From Boswellia sacra (Eukaryota; Streptophyta; Magnoliopsida; Sapindales; Burseraceae), in assembly GCA_013180625.2 (NCBI GenBank), contig SNVD02006955.1:496001-560000 (forward strand): DNA of 64,000 bases, read 5' to 3'. Below the pieces are notes generated by a model. That model was not told the DNA's origin and searched no databases. It saw only the letters and a program-made list of their open reading frames with translations. Position 1 is the stretch's first letter; every line of letters begins with the position of its first letter. A program made the translations under genes and the position numbers. Positions 24,738-36,969 of this stretch are shown here, in pieces.

Positions 24738-25547
24738 ATGTGCAGGTCCACCGATTTTCAGCGTTTTTACTACCACAATCAGCATCGTCTAAAAATCAAA
24801 TCTTTCTTCGTCAGGTTCTCCAATTTGGCTGATAAGCAGAAGCAGCTCCCTGAATCTCTAACCCTCGTCTACCTCCCACGCATCAACGAGACTCCTCTTG
24901 AAATATCAGGGAAAAGCGTCCGACCCCATTCGCCGGCGTTCGTCACTCTCCACCGCGTCATTTCCGCAGGAACGAGCAAAGGAGAGGGCATCTACGGCAG
25001 CAGAGAAGGGGTCGTGGCGAGTGAAGGTGTCACCTTCGAGGTCTACCTTGGGGAAGAGAAGGTGGTGAAGGGAACCTTCAGAAAGGACGCAGAGGAAGAG
25101 TGGAAACTGGAGTGCAGAAGCGTGGTGGAGAGGGAGATCGTTGCAGTGGATCATCATGAAGTCGCAGTAGCTGAAATCTGTGTGGGGGTAGAAGGACACG
25201 TGGCGATGATCGAGAGAGTGGAGATGGTGGTGAAGAAGAGAGGGAGGTGTAGTGGTGGTGTGACGGAGTTGGAGGAGATACCAGAAGAGAGTGAGATGGA
25301 TGTAATTGAATTTGACGAGGGGTTTGAATCCGAGGGCTGTTGTTGTTCGTGTGGGGAGGAAGTAAGTAAATCCGACGGTGAAGATTATATCAATACAGAA
25401 GGAGTAGCATGGGCCGTCGATGTTGGAATATGGGTGGTGTGTTTGGGGTTAGGGTTTGGATACTTGGTATCCAAAGCTTCCTCTAAGACGCTGAGAAGCA
25501 AAACCATTTTCTCAAGAGCCTTTGCCTTGCCACGACTTCTTTATTAA
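24738..25547 (+). CDS. At1g01500-like protein of unknown function
   Basis: A 269-residue, single-exon protein resembling the plant family named after Arabidopsis At1g01500; the biochemical role is unknown. The ATG at 24738 begins MCRSTDFQRFYYHN. Segments I associate with the family are FFVRFSN, SLTLVYLPRINETPLEI, RPHSPAFVTLHRVIS, VTFEVYLGEEKVVKGTFRKD and EEEWKLECRS. The middle is a beta-rich domain resembling a lipid- or ligand-binding sheet, followed by an acidic linker with a Cys cluster (CCCSCGEE). A single predicted membrane segment near the end (VGIWVVCLGLGFGYLVS) is followed by a short basic tail, consistent with tail anchoring. Some databases attach a dehydrogenase name to this family; I see no Rossmann motif. 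Confidence 0.85.
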   Translation: MCRSTDFQRFYYHNQHRLKIKSFFVRFSNLADKQKQLPESLTLVYLPRINETPLEISGKSVRPHSPAFVTLHRVISAGTSKGEGIYGSREGVVASEGVTFEVYLGEEKVVKGTFRKDAEEEWKLECRSVVEREIVAVDHHEVAVAEICVGVEGHVAMIERVEMVVKKRGRCSGGVTELEEIPEESEMDVIEFDEGFESEGCCCSCGEEVSKSDGEDYINTEGVAWAVDVGIWVVCLGLGFGYLVSKASSKTLRSKTIFSRAFALPRLLY

Positions 25548-27853
25548 GATAATTAATCATTTTGATTTGTTGAGAAAAATGTAAATTGTAGTGACATACA
25601 GGCTTAATCTTGGATCTTGATGGTACTAACTTGTTATTTATTTTTCTTGTTTTTAATACATAAAAGTGGTTTCGAATCTATGAGTAATCCATTTCATGAC
25701 CAAGAGTTTTTGTGTACTTTGATTTATTTACCCACTCACATTGCCTTACTTGTTCCACAATTAATCTGTATAATTTATCAATAATACTACTTTCTTGGAT
25801 CATTATCCTAAGAATTTCATTTCAATTTAACGATGTATTATCTCCAATTATCACATAGCTTTTTTACATATAGACCTAATAGCCTAATAGCGAGGCATGC
25901 GAGTATCGGTAAAAAATTCCTCGACTTATAAACTTACACATACAAACTTATATAATAATATTATATAATAACTCCAGTATTATCAATCTTAAATACTATC
26001 ATTGATTTTTAACATTTATTATTATAAAATGTTATTATAAGTTTTAAGAGTAACATTATTCAATAAGTAACTAATGTGGCAATATCCCACATTACATTAC
26101 TTAGCATGTTATTTTAGATGAGATTTGACATAATATTTCAAGACAAGTAATGTTAATCCTAATTTATTATAAACATTGGACCATCGCCATTAAAAAGATA
26201 CTAATTATCTTGTAATTAATTATTATTAAAAATAGTATTACTTTTACAAACTTGATATACTCATTAATTCATATAAACCGATGCGACATTATTAATTTAT
26301 TTACGTATCGTAAAATTTTATTAAATAATTTGATTTTTATATTCAGTACTCCAACCATTTTATGGCATAATTAGTTTGTAAAGTTTGACTCACATTATTG
26401 TTACTATTAATGTTTGATATATATATTTGAATCTTTAATGATTTACTTCTTAAATGTTAATAAATGACAAATTGCCATATTTCTTTAATCATTCATGCTA
26501 TTTCAGTAATTTAAAAATGAATTTCCAAAATCTGGAGATACCGAAAATATTAAGAAACAAAAATATCAATTTAAGTATGATATTATTCCGTCGAATCCTG
26601 AAAAGATTATGCTTCGATCGAAAGGGACAAAAATGTAAACAATGTAAACGAAGGTTTCATATAATACATTAGATACAAAATTTGATTGTTACTACTCTAA
26701 ATTTTATAATTTTGAACGGAATAAATTGCATGAAAAATTTAAGCTTTAATTTATTTTTGTTTTTAAAAAAGAAAACTACTTTATGAAAATGCATATTTAC
26801 TGATATAATTTGAATCGATATTAATTATATATTATTTTTAAAATAAAAAACAGAATCAATTACATACTCTCATAAAAATTTGAAAACAAAAACGTAAATT
26901 ACAAAAATAAATGCACATTTATAAATCTTACAATGAAGTAATAATAACGTATTTTGGTGGGGTTAAAAGACAAATAATATATATTATAATCAATTTTATA
27001 ATAATTATATGTAATTTGATGTAGAGTAGTGATATATATTTCAAAATTTATCTCAAAATTTTGTATTAAAATCTTTATGATATTATTTAAAATGAGTCGT
27101 TTTAGCTATACACTAACACAAATAACTTAACATTGAACAAATTTATTAAGTAGATAAAAATAAAAAATAAAAAATAAAAAATTTTAATAAATAAAATGAG
27201 ATCTATCTATTCACTCATTTTGTTATAAGGACTTGATTATTTAAATTAATTATATATTTATAATTATCTATATAAAAAATCACAGTATTCATTATATAAT
27301 CAAATTATCTATTTATCAATTATTAATTAAATACACGTCATAATATTTTAAATATAATTTGAGATTAATATTATTTTTTAATATATTATAATTTGATCCA
27401 ATTAAAATCCATGTTATATTATTAATTTTTACTTATATAATAATATTTTGTCGATGATTATTGATGTACGAAATCGATTATGCAAATATTACTTAGTCAT
27501 AATAAAACGGAGTGGAAAAGATTTGATTCGAGTAACGAGAGTAAGAGAACCGCATGGGACCCACTCCCAGACGTAGGATAGGAGATGATACTTTGCTTTT
27601 ACTATCCACGTGTTACCATCCGAATCACCAAACAACATCTCGCCACGTCAGCACCGTCTCTCCCCATGATCCCCCAAACAAAACAAAACAAGCAAGACGG
27701 GAGTCCATTCCTCTCAAAATGTTGTTCCCTTAATATGGCGGTCAACGGGTCAACAAACCAAAGCAACGCATCCTCTTAGTCTTGTAAACAAATCAACACC
27801 TTCTAAACTCTTCCAAGCGATTTCGGCTGGTATTTTTGTAATTTTCTTAGGTT
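25548..27853. other. AT-rich intergenic region, kinase promoter at the right end
   Basis: Very AT-rich between 25.9 and 27.5 kb, with decayed MITE-like words (for example around 26220-26340, recalling the nested MITE at 7826-8118) but no clear borders. The right end, 27540-27853, is more balanced and carries the promoter and leader of the STE20-like kinase. Confidence 0.5.
27607..27612. promoter_or_regulatory. G-box CACGTG upstream of the STE20-like kinase
   Basis: A perfect CACGTG 242 bp before the kinase start codon. A light- or ABA-related bHLH/bZIP site is possible. Inference from motif and position only. Confidence 0.4.
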
Positions 27854-30800
27854 ATGGGGAGGATGGGATTGGGAGGCAATCAGAATCAGAGCCAGCAGAG
27901 AACCTACTCGGCGAATGCTGCTGACTACAAACTTCTTGAAGAAGTCGGTTACGGAGCCAGTGCAACCGTCTATAGAGCGATCTATTTGCCGTTAAATGAA
28001 GTTGTTGCTGTTAAGTGCTTGGATCTCGATCGCTGTAACAGTAATTTGGTTAGTTGCTTTGCTGTTTTTGTAATCTTTAATTTAATTTATTGTATTAATA
28101 TTATTCGATTCGATTTCGGTGTTTGGATGATTTAATTACTGTGAGGTTGATGTAGTCAGAGTAACGGTTGACGAGGTTTGCTTACCTTGATTGATAGATT
28201 GAAGTGGACTAGTTTGAGATTAGAGTTGTTGCTTCGTTTTTTAACGATGTAGATTTGTTGGTGCTGTGAGTTTTGTGGAGTTCAGATTCTTGTTTCAGTG
28301 TTTATCTCAATGAAATGAAAGAGGTGGAGGTTTTGTTGCTAAATGGATTGAGTTGTTCTACGTATGTTTTGTAAAAATGGTAATAGTCTAGCTTTGGAAG
28401 CTGATTTTGAAGTATCTATGAGTATGAGCTGCATGAATCTCAAAACTATGGATGGACTATTGCTTAACCCTTTACGACAGTACAATTAAATGGACACTCA
28501 CTGACTAGAGATGTAGTTGATTAGTTACTCAAGTTTTAGTATGAGGGTATGTTTTTGGAAAAAAAGGAGAATTTCATGATGTGCCGACCGTATGGGTGCA
28601 ATGTAATAAAATAAGATCTTAGGTGAAGCAGTATGTGGAGAGCATATTGGTCTTATCTATATAAACCTAATTTATGCTTCCTTTCCCATGGTTCTTGTTA
28701 TTGGTTTACTTGATGGTTTATGTTCTTTGCAGGATGACATACGCCGGGAAGCTCAAACAATGAGTTTGATTGATCATCCAAATGTCATTAGGGCGTATTG
28801 TTCATTTGTCGTTGATCGTAACCTTTGGGTGGTCATGCCATTCATGGCTGAGGGTTCCTGTCTGCATCTTATGAAGATAGCATACCAGGATGGATTTGAA
28901 GAGCAGGCAATTGGCTCTATTCTGAAAGAAACTCTCAAGGCTTTGGATTACCTTCATCGGCAAGGACACATTCATCGCGATGTTAAGGTCTTCTAAGCTG
29001 AACACTGGAATGGGTTTATTTGATTGCCACTATTTTAAATTCTAATGTTGTGAAAGTCTCTCAAGCTTTGCTTGATTTAATTGTCTGTACAGGCTGGAAA
29101 CATACTACTTGACACTAGTGGGGTGGTAAAGCTTGCTGATTTTGGTGTTTCAGCTTGCATGTTTGATACAGGTGATAGACAACGTTCGAGAAATACTTTT
29201 GTAGGGACTCCATGCTGGTAAGATATATGTTAGATGACCAAGTTATTATTTTACAGACTATTGCTGTATGTCATACTAAATTGTTGTTTATTCTGTTTAT
29301 TCTTTTACTTTGCAGGATGGCACCCGAGGTCTTGCAGCCAGGAAGTGGATATAATTCCAAGTGAGTTATATCTCATGTCAATAATTTAAGCAAAGTCAAG
29401 AACTTGGAATTTTGTGTAGACATGTTTTCAATTTGATAGCTGAATCTCACTTTGCTTACTGTTTTTCAAAAAGCAAATTTGGTTCATATGAGTGTATGTT
29501 CTTTGCCTTTGGATGTTCATACCTTATTGGGGCTAGGATGGTTAGTGTTTTTCGGTTTGAACTGGCAGTTTGTCTTTGGCTGTGGGGTTAAATCTTTTAG
29601 TTTTGTTTTCTGACTTACAGTTTGCTATTTTTTTTTTTTTTTGGGTGTAATGACACAACCATTTTTTGCACTATAGCACTGTAACCAATTAGTTACATTG
29701 TGATTTTGATACAGTAAGGTTATTGGCTGGTATGCCGAGAATGGGTTGCATTGATAATGGGTATGATCAAGTTGTTGACGGTAATTGGCATGGGAGGCAG
29801 GCTGCTAGCATGTGCCATGGAACATGCCAAAGTCGTGTAGACACATCTATAAACATTCTAGTGGATATATGTGTCTAAGTTAAAAAGAACAAAAATTCTT
29901 AAGCTGATTCGCTAGCATTCGGGGTGTATGTGTTTATGTGGATGTTTATATGTAAACTTCAAAATATAGCTCTTAAGCTGTTTGAGCTAATATGTGGGAT
30001 TTAAAAAACTCTCTATCTGCCCATTTTTATCAGTAGAAGAACACCGTAGTTGTTGAATTTCTTACATGCTTGGTGAAATTAAGTTTGTTTATCCGGAAAG
30101 AAAATGAAATGTATTGTCACATTAATAACAACAACATCAATAATAATAATAAAAGAGTAGGTTATTACTGAGTTGTATGTGTGGTTCTTGTGCAGGGCTG
30201 ATATTTGGTCATTTGGTATAACAGCATTAGAGTTGGCCCATGGTCATGCACCTTTCTCGAAGTACCCTCCAATGAAGGTATTGAAAAGAAAAATATGGAA
30301 TGTACAGAGATAAGACTTGAGCGTGGGATTGCTTCAGTGAGAATTTACTTCCACTGAAATACTGACAGATGTATTTTTCTTACTTGTAATAGGTTCTCCT
30401 GATGACCATTCAGAATGCTCCTCCTGGACTTGATTATGATCGTGATAAAAAGTTCTCCAAGGTACTGGTTTTCTTTCTGGCTGGATAACGAACATAAACA
30501 TCATTCACCTGTGTTTTTTTATGCTGTACATAGCATCGAATTAGGTTCATGCCTTCATTTGGTAAGTTGGTCCATTGATGCAAAGTGTGATTTCTGTCTT
30601 GCACGTATTTCTCTTGTTTAATTTTCTAATTGGAGGATTTCCAGTTGTTATCAGTCTTTTAAAGAAATGGTTGCTATGTGCCTGGTGAAAGATCAAGCAA
30701 AAAGACCAACTGCAGAGAAGCTTTTAAAACACTCTTTTTTCAAGCATGCAAAGCCTCCAGAGCTTTCAGTGAAGAAATTATTTGCCGATTTGCCACCACT

Positions 30801-33800
30801 TTGGAATCGTGTGAAAGCACTTCAGGTTGGCTATCATACAACTTTGATCATGATGGGCTTCTAGCATTCATTTGTCTTTGATTTTTTTTTTTTTTTTTTT
30901 TTAAATGGATGTTCTATGGTATTACAGCTTAAAGATGCCGCACAACTAGCTCTAAAGAAAATGCCTTCCGCAGAACAGGAAGCTATATCACAGGTTTGAA
31001 ACGACATTAAGAATGACAAATGTCCCATTTAAAATAGGCGTCCCTTTAATTGACCAAAAGTCTCATTTGTGTTATTTTTGCATTATGCTGTTTATGATTC
31101 CTAGATACCTTTCTCGAGTAAATTCATGTTTAAGTGTTCCAGTTGGCAGATCATGAAGCTCCTAAGTGTTGGTTTTGTTAAGTTTGTCTTGATTGGCAGT
31201 TACCATTTTGAGGCTTCTAGAATTCCTGTGTGCCTGTTTTCTTACTTATGTCTATGGTCTCTTCTTCCATATATTTACGACAAACCAAAGGAAAGATGCA
31301 GAGATTTCGGTTATCTCTTATCTTTGATTGCCATGCACAAATAACGTTATGTTTTGTGCTCCTCTTATTCAAGATTGAATGAGAAAATGACATCCATCAT
31401 AATATATGATCTTGAGAGATCATTTTCTGATATTAGTAGATTTTCTTTAAACATACACCAACTTAATTTATAAGGGTAACAATAATTTGGATGTAAGGGG
31501 ACTTTTTGCACCTGAGTTTAGGGTTTTTCGATGGTAAGTGCAAGCAGAGTAGATCGTGTTATTTGTTTATGACATTCTTTGTCCAGCTTGTTCTCAGTAC
31601 TCAATCTCTCTGGAACACAACTTGCAATTATGTCTGTGCGGATAGAGAGAAGCATGTATGCTTTTCCACTTTAATGTAATTCTTCACTTTTTGTCCCCAG
31701 AGTGAGTACCAAAGAGGAGTTAGTGCCTGGAACTTCGATATTGAGGATTTGAAAGCTCAAGCATCACTAGTAAGTTGGTTTAGTATTGACCTCTTTCAAG
31801 AGATTTCATATCAAAATATTTTTGGAAAATATTTTGCTGTCTGGTTATATCAATTAGTCATTTCATATCTAATTATTACAATTTTTAGGTGCGGGATGAT
31901 GATGATATGCCAGAGACCAGGGAAGAAGATGATAGCGTGAAATCGTGTGCCAGTTATAAGGTCTTAAGACATATTCTGTTTTTATTTTCCATTATTTTGG
32001 ATAAGCTTATATATTCTTGTTTACTATTGACAGGCTGCAAAAGAATTCCATTTTAGTTTTCGAAAATTAAATTCTAATATTGAATTATGTCAGGCTGAAT
32101 ACAGGGGACAGAATGATCAATTACAACCGTGTGAATGCTTAAATAAAAAGGGCAAGACTGTGGAAGGTGATTCAGTAGAGTCAAGAAATCAAGAGGAAAC
32201 TGTATTGAAGAAGAATGGATCCACCACTGAGACATTGGCATCAACCTCAGAAAAAGACTCGATGCTCACCAAGGCAAAAACAGTAAAAAGTCGTCAAACT
32301 CAGAGTGGGCCTCTCAATCCTGGTGCTGGGCTTATTCCTTCAGCATCAGATAGGGGGCGTGAAAGGTTTGTCATAGGTCATTGTTTAGTTTAACTGATAC
32401 AGTCGCTATCCTTATCATATGTCTCTTTGAGAGGACGATAATGTTCATTACACAAAGGTGAAGTAGTGTTTATTTTTTATCAAGACCAATTATTTTGCCC
32501 CATAGTGGGAAATCGGGGAGAAAAATGGAAGTAGTGGTTTATAGTATTCCTTCCAAGCCTAAAGCAATTTCTGATGGTGTATGTAATTTAAACATTAAAT
32601 GTTCAAACTTCAAATTGGAACTTTCTTTGTAATTCATAACATAAGGAAGGAATATTGCATGTCTCTCTGTATGCTGTCTGCTTTTACATTCTAAATGATT
32701 GAGCATATAGTTTTTCAATTATTAGGTCTGAGAATGAAATTCAACCACTGAATGAGAAAGCTAATCGTGATGTTCGAAGAGCGCCAAGTTTTAGTGGTCC
32801 TTTGATGCTTCCAAACCGAGCTTCAGCAAACAGCTTATCGGCTCCCATAAAATCTTCAGGAGGTGAGCACAATTCATTAGAAAAATTTACTTTTTATTTT
32901 TTGCTTTTCACATTTCATCATTCCTGTCAATGCTGCTGTATTGTTTATCCTCATCAGAATTCTATTAATTTTTGTGTCCAATAGGGTTTAGAGATTCTAT
33001 GGATGATAAGTCAAAGGCTAATTTGGTGCAAATTAAAGGCCGATTCTCAGTAACATCTGAAAATTTAGATCTTGTAAAGGTGAGGTTTTATTCTTATGTC
33101 ACGATAGTTTTATTATGTGACCGTGACTAACCAAGCAATGCTCATCAGGATATTCCATTAGGTTCAGTTCCACGTCGGTCACAGGTGGGTGGGAAATCCT
33201 TCTTTCCCTCTCTATTTTTATTTTTTATTTTTAATTGATGTAACCTTGGTGGCCAATTTTTCTTTAACATTTGAGCAAAGATGTTGATTGTCTACCTCTT
33301 GCTTGATGTTCAGGGATCGCCTCTGCGGAAATCTGCTAGTGTTGGTGATTGGATGATTGAATCTAAGCAATTGGTCTGTGCACTGCTTCTCACTCTGTTT
33401 GTGGTTCCTTTTTATTACTTCTATTATACAGCTTATTAACTACATTTTCTTTGCACAACTTATAAGAGAGCTATTAGAATTTGTTGAATGACACTATTGT
33501 TTATTTTTATGTTTTTAGGACCAATGGTAATAACTGTCACTCTATGTGTGTCTCTTTGTTTGGTACATATATGTGTGCACGACCATTATTTTAAGAGTTG
33601 ATGCCTGGCAGTTGTAAGTTTTAAGTCAGATAAAGAATCAAGATAATACATAGCCGTTAACTGTGGGTATATCTCGTCATATGGTTATTTTTGTATATTA
33701 ATCAATCAAGTTGAAGAATGGATAGCTTAAGCCATTATAATGGCACTGTAATAGTTAAGGTTTTTATTTGACCTTCAATTAATTACTCGCTATTTTCTTA

Positions 33801-35059
33801 CTTTCAGCCAACGAGTCAATCCCCCAAGGAGTTTGGCAACAGTAATGTGCCAGTGCCTGCATCAATTCTCATGCCTCATCTTCAGAATCTTTTTCAGCAG
33901 ACATCGATCCAACAGGTGAAGGAACAATGACTAAACTGTTGTTGCACTGTTAATGCGTTTGTTTTTGTCCAAGTTTTGTTGCCTTTAGGCACCAAAATCT
34001 GAAGTTAATGAAATTGGAAATTTTCTTTAATGCCAGGATCTTATTATGAATTTATTGAACAGCTTGCAGCCACCTGAGGCTGTAGATGGTGAGTAAAGAT
34101 TTTATCTTTCTGTGATACTTGATATGACTATACTAGGAAATATGGTATTAAATATTACTCTTTTCTTGGTTCAGCTAGTCAAAATGGAAAGTTGCCTCCG
34201 CTTCCTCGTGGTTCAGAGAACAATGGAAGTGTAAGTACATTTTATCTATATTGTATTTTGGCATCTTCTCCATTCTGAGTTTTGTCCCTATAGTGGATGG
34301 ATCTTTTACATGATGCTTACCTGTTATATCTTAGATGCAAATGCAAACCTCAAGGGGTTGGGCCATTGGTAAAAGTCACTTAGTCCCAGTGCCCAAGCAT
34401 TTAAAATAAAAAAAAAAAGACTATTAATAGATCTTTTCCTTCCTTTAAAATGATCTGCTCATTCTGCAGATTGAAACAGCTGTCTCTGAGAGAGAGCGTT
34501 TACTGCTTACCAAGATCTCAGAGCTACAAGCGAGGTTGGTCATTGCCAATCTGAATTAATGCTGTGAACATTTCTTTTTCCTCGTATGGAAGTTAATCTG
34601 ATGCCCTGGCACTTTCTTTTTCTATGACACATTTTGCAGGATGATCAATTTAACAGATGAGCTGACTGCTGAAAAATCAAGATACATGCAAGTGAGTTCC
34701 TTTTTATTAAGCTTTATATTTAATTGTGCTGGGTCCTTGTTTGAGCAAAAACTTCCCATGATTTTTTATAACATTGATTTTCAAATGCAATGTTTTTTAC
34801 TTTAATGTGGTCTGATGTTTGCTCTGTAGTTGCTTCCTGTCTTTGTTTAAGATAGATGATAATTCATTTTCATTTGTTAGGGAGAGTGAAAGAGGCAAAT
34901 CCTAGAAAGACCTAGAAATAAAAACCTTTGAACGGTTGATTATTAGTAAATGTTGTATCCTACCATTGAAGGTTTGATTGTTATTGGCAGTTGCAACAGC
35001 AGATGAATGCCCTATCTGTTCAAGAAGAAAATGGAGATGGAAGGGAACGGGTCACCTGA
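27854..35059 (+). CDS. STE20/GCK-VI (OSR1/Fray-like, BLUS1-related) Ser/Thr kinase
   Basis: 736 residues from 21 exons: 27854-28048, 28733-28987, 29093-29217, 29316-29360, 30196-30277, 30393-30461, 30655-30825, 30928-30993, 31701-31769, 31889-31960, 32034-32365, 32726-32862, 32985-33079, 33149-33184, 33314-33373, 33808-33915, 34037-34088, 34175-34230, 34470-34534, 34640-34691 and 34991-35059. The kinase is complete: glycine loop GYGASATVY, Lys54 in VAVK, HRD Asp148, DFG Asp166 and the STE20 signature GTPCWMAPEVL. The long tail is Ser-rich, holds an RFSV tetrapeptide at about 559-562 and ends in a Leu-rich coiled coil ([18 protein letters not shown]). No C-terminal CCT domain is evident. Relatives signal in stomatal and stress responses. 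Exon 11 has an alternative in-frame acceptor at 32094, removing 20 residues. Confidence 0.93.
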
Positions 35060-35834
35060 AAACCTAGATGACGAAATTACTGTAAAGTAAAATCACCACC
35101 CTGTACATTCAGGCAATAACTGTAAATTGTGCAGATAAGTATGTTCTGATATTCTTTATCTTCTTCATGGGGGAGCTTTTCGGTCATTGATGACCGTGGA
35201 CGATAGTAAAGATCAGATTTTTTGCTTTGGATATCGTCTGCAACAATGTCACAGACATTTTGCTTGAAGGTCGTCGCCACGTCGATGATAAATAAGCATA
35301 AACATGGATATGCCTGGAAGTCTTTTCTTTCCATTTATTTAATTTCAATCAGGAAGGGAAGGAGATCCAGATTCCTCCCTATTCTGTGTGAAAAGTTGTA
35401 AACCCGGGAAGTGATTTTCCTTTTGGGCAAATGAGGAAGAAGATAGTTGCAAACCTTTGTTTATGCCCGAATGGATGTCAAATTTGTATTGTTCATTTGG
35501 ACGTGCAATTTTATCAATGGAGAACAATATCACATAAGCGTGTATAGGCTAGAATAAAAATAATCTCTTGTTTTTTAAATTGTGAATTCTTTAGGTTTGT
35601 GTTATGAAAATGATAGAAAAAGTGTGTTAGAATTAGGCAATTATTTTATATTTTCAACAAACTACCATCGGATAATTATAGTCTGATTTGGCTACAGGAT
35701 GTTGCTGCTTTTACAATCTTGTGGACGAGTTAAGTTTACATGATTTAAGGAAACGTATTTAATAGCTTAAGCTGTTAAAACGGAGTGATGATATATTAAG
35801 CAAATATGATACACTGATCTTTTTATTTTTTATT
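35060..35834. other. 3' flank of the kinase gene, no gene seen
   Basis: Should contain the kinase 3' untranslated region. Open frames on the minus strand here have no recognisable similarity. Confidence 0.5.
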
Positions 35835-36350
35835 TATGAGAAGGAGGGCACTAAAGCCTGCAAAAACAACTAACTTGAACCTCTAGGTCAAGCAGTACCA
35901 ACATAATCAGCACATAAAATTCTATTAAGACTAGTAGAGGGATTTTCAAGTTTGCGGTATCTCGATAGTTGATATGTAGCTTAGTTGGCCTTCGCATTGA
36001 TCGCTTTATTGCGTTCACGAAATTTTTGTTGCATTTTAGTCTTTCAGTTCTTACATAGCATCTCCCTACACTTACGGATAACACTTACTGCTAATGTTGG
36101 CTATACAAGGATGAGTCTCTTTAGAGGTTTGAATGATCTGCAAAGCTTTTGTAGAATCAACTTCAACTATTCCTTTGCGAAATCCCAACTCGCACGCTAA
36201 GTGCAATCCGAAGAACAAACCCCAACACTCATCTAAGATAGCATTCCACCAACTTATCCTGAAGCCATAACTAGGGATCCAGAGGCCATTAGCATTACGA
36301 ATCAATCCTCCTGCTGCAGTTTTGTCCGGATTACCTTTAGAGAGTCTATC
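35835..36350 (-). pseudogene. LINE remnant: RNase H-like C-terminus
   Basis: Minus-strand reading gives a broken RNase H of the plant LINE (RVT_3) type. AAGGLIRNANGLWIPSYGF, then LDECWGLFFGLHLACELGF and IVEVDSTKAL match the family's beta and alpha elements. The second acid (Glu) and third acid (Asp) are present, but the first, normally a few residues before GNPDKTAAGG, is missing: the copy is truncated there. Further downstream the frame is interrupted, with a decayed end resembling the family's ADYxG...PR and final PP segments, then an A-rich tail near 35815-35835. Not functional. The residues were read from two frames. Confidence 0.75.
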
Positions 36351-36380
36351 AATACATTGATATTTTATTAGTATTAACAA

Positions 36381-36969
36381 ACATAAACTTTGTTGTTATT
36401 ATTATGATGGAGGGGAAAGAGGTTGAGTTGGATCCGTGGTAAATAAAATACAAATAATACAAATTCAAGGGTAGTTTATTAGAACTTAAATTTTTAATTT
36501 AAAATATCATGGTAAAATGTACAAGTTAATTTTTTTTTTCAATTTTTATATTAGTTGAGCAACTATTAATCATAACAAAAAAGGTTAAGTTAAAATATTA
36601 AATTAAAATGGATGAATATATAAAAATTAAGTTAGAATAACAACTAAAATGTACAGTTTAATTTTTTGTTTTCTAAATGAACGAGAAGCCTGGTAACCGG
36701 TCAAGTACTAGATGGTATTCTGCTGAAAGTCTAACCTAATCGTAATTAAACGGAATCGGATAGTGTCCAAGACTGTCATTTTAAAACAAGAAATCCAAAT
36801 CCAAATCCAGTTCCATTCTTTCCTAGTACGATTAAGAAACGCTACAAACAATACAACTATTCAACGTCGACGTTTTATCACGCATCCCGAAACGTGAGAG
36901 ACCCGAGAGAAAACAATAAATGCATCTAAATTCTGAAATAAACCCTGATGTGAAAGGTGTTCGGACGCC
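36381..36969. other. Intergenic, AT-rich; promoter of the 36970 gene at the right
   Basis: No coding signal. The last 150 bases before 36970 become less AT-rich and probably hold the promoter and leader of the next gene. Confidence 0.5.
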
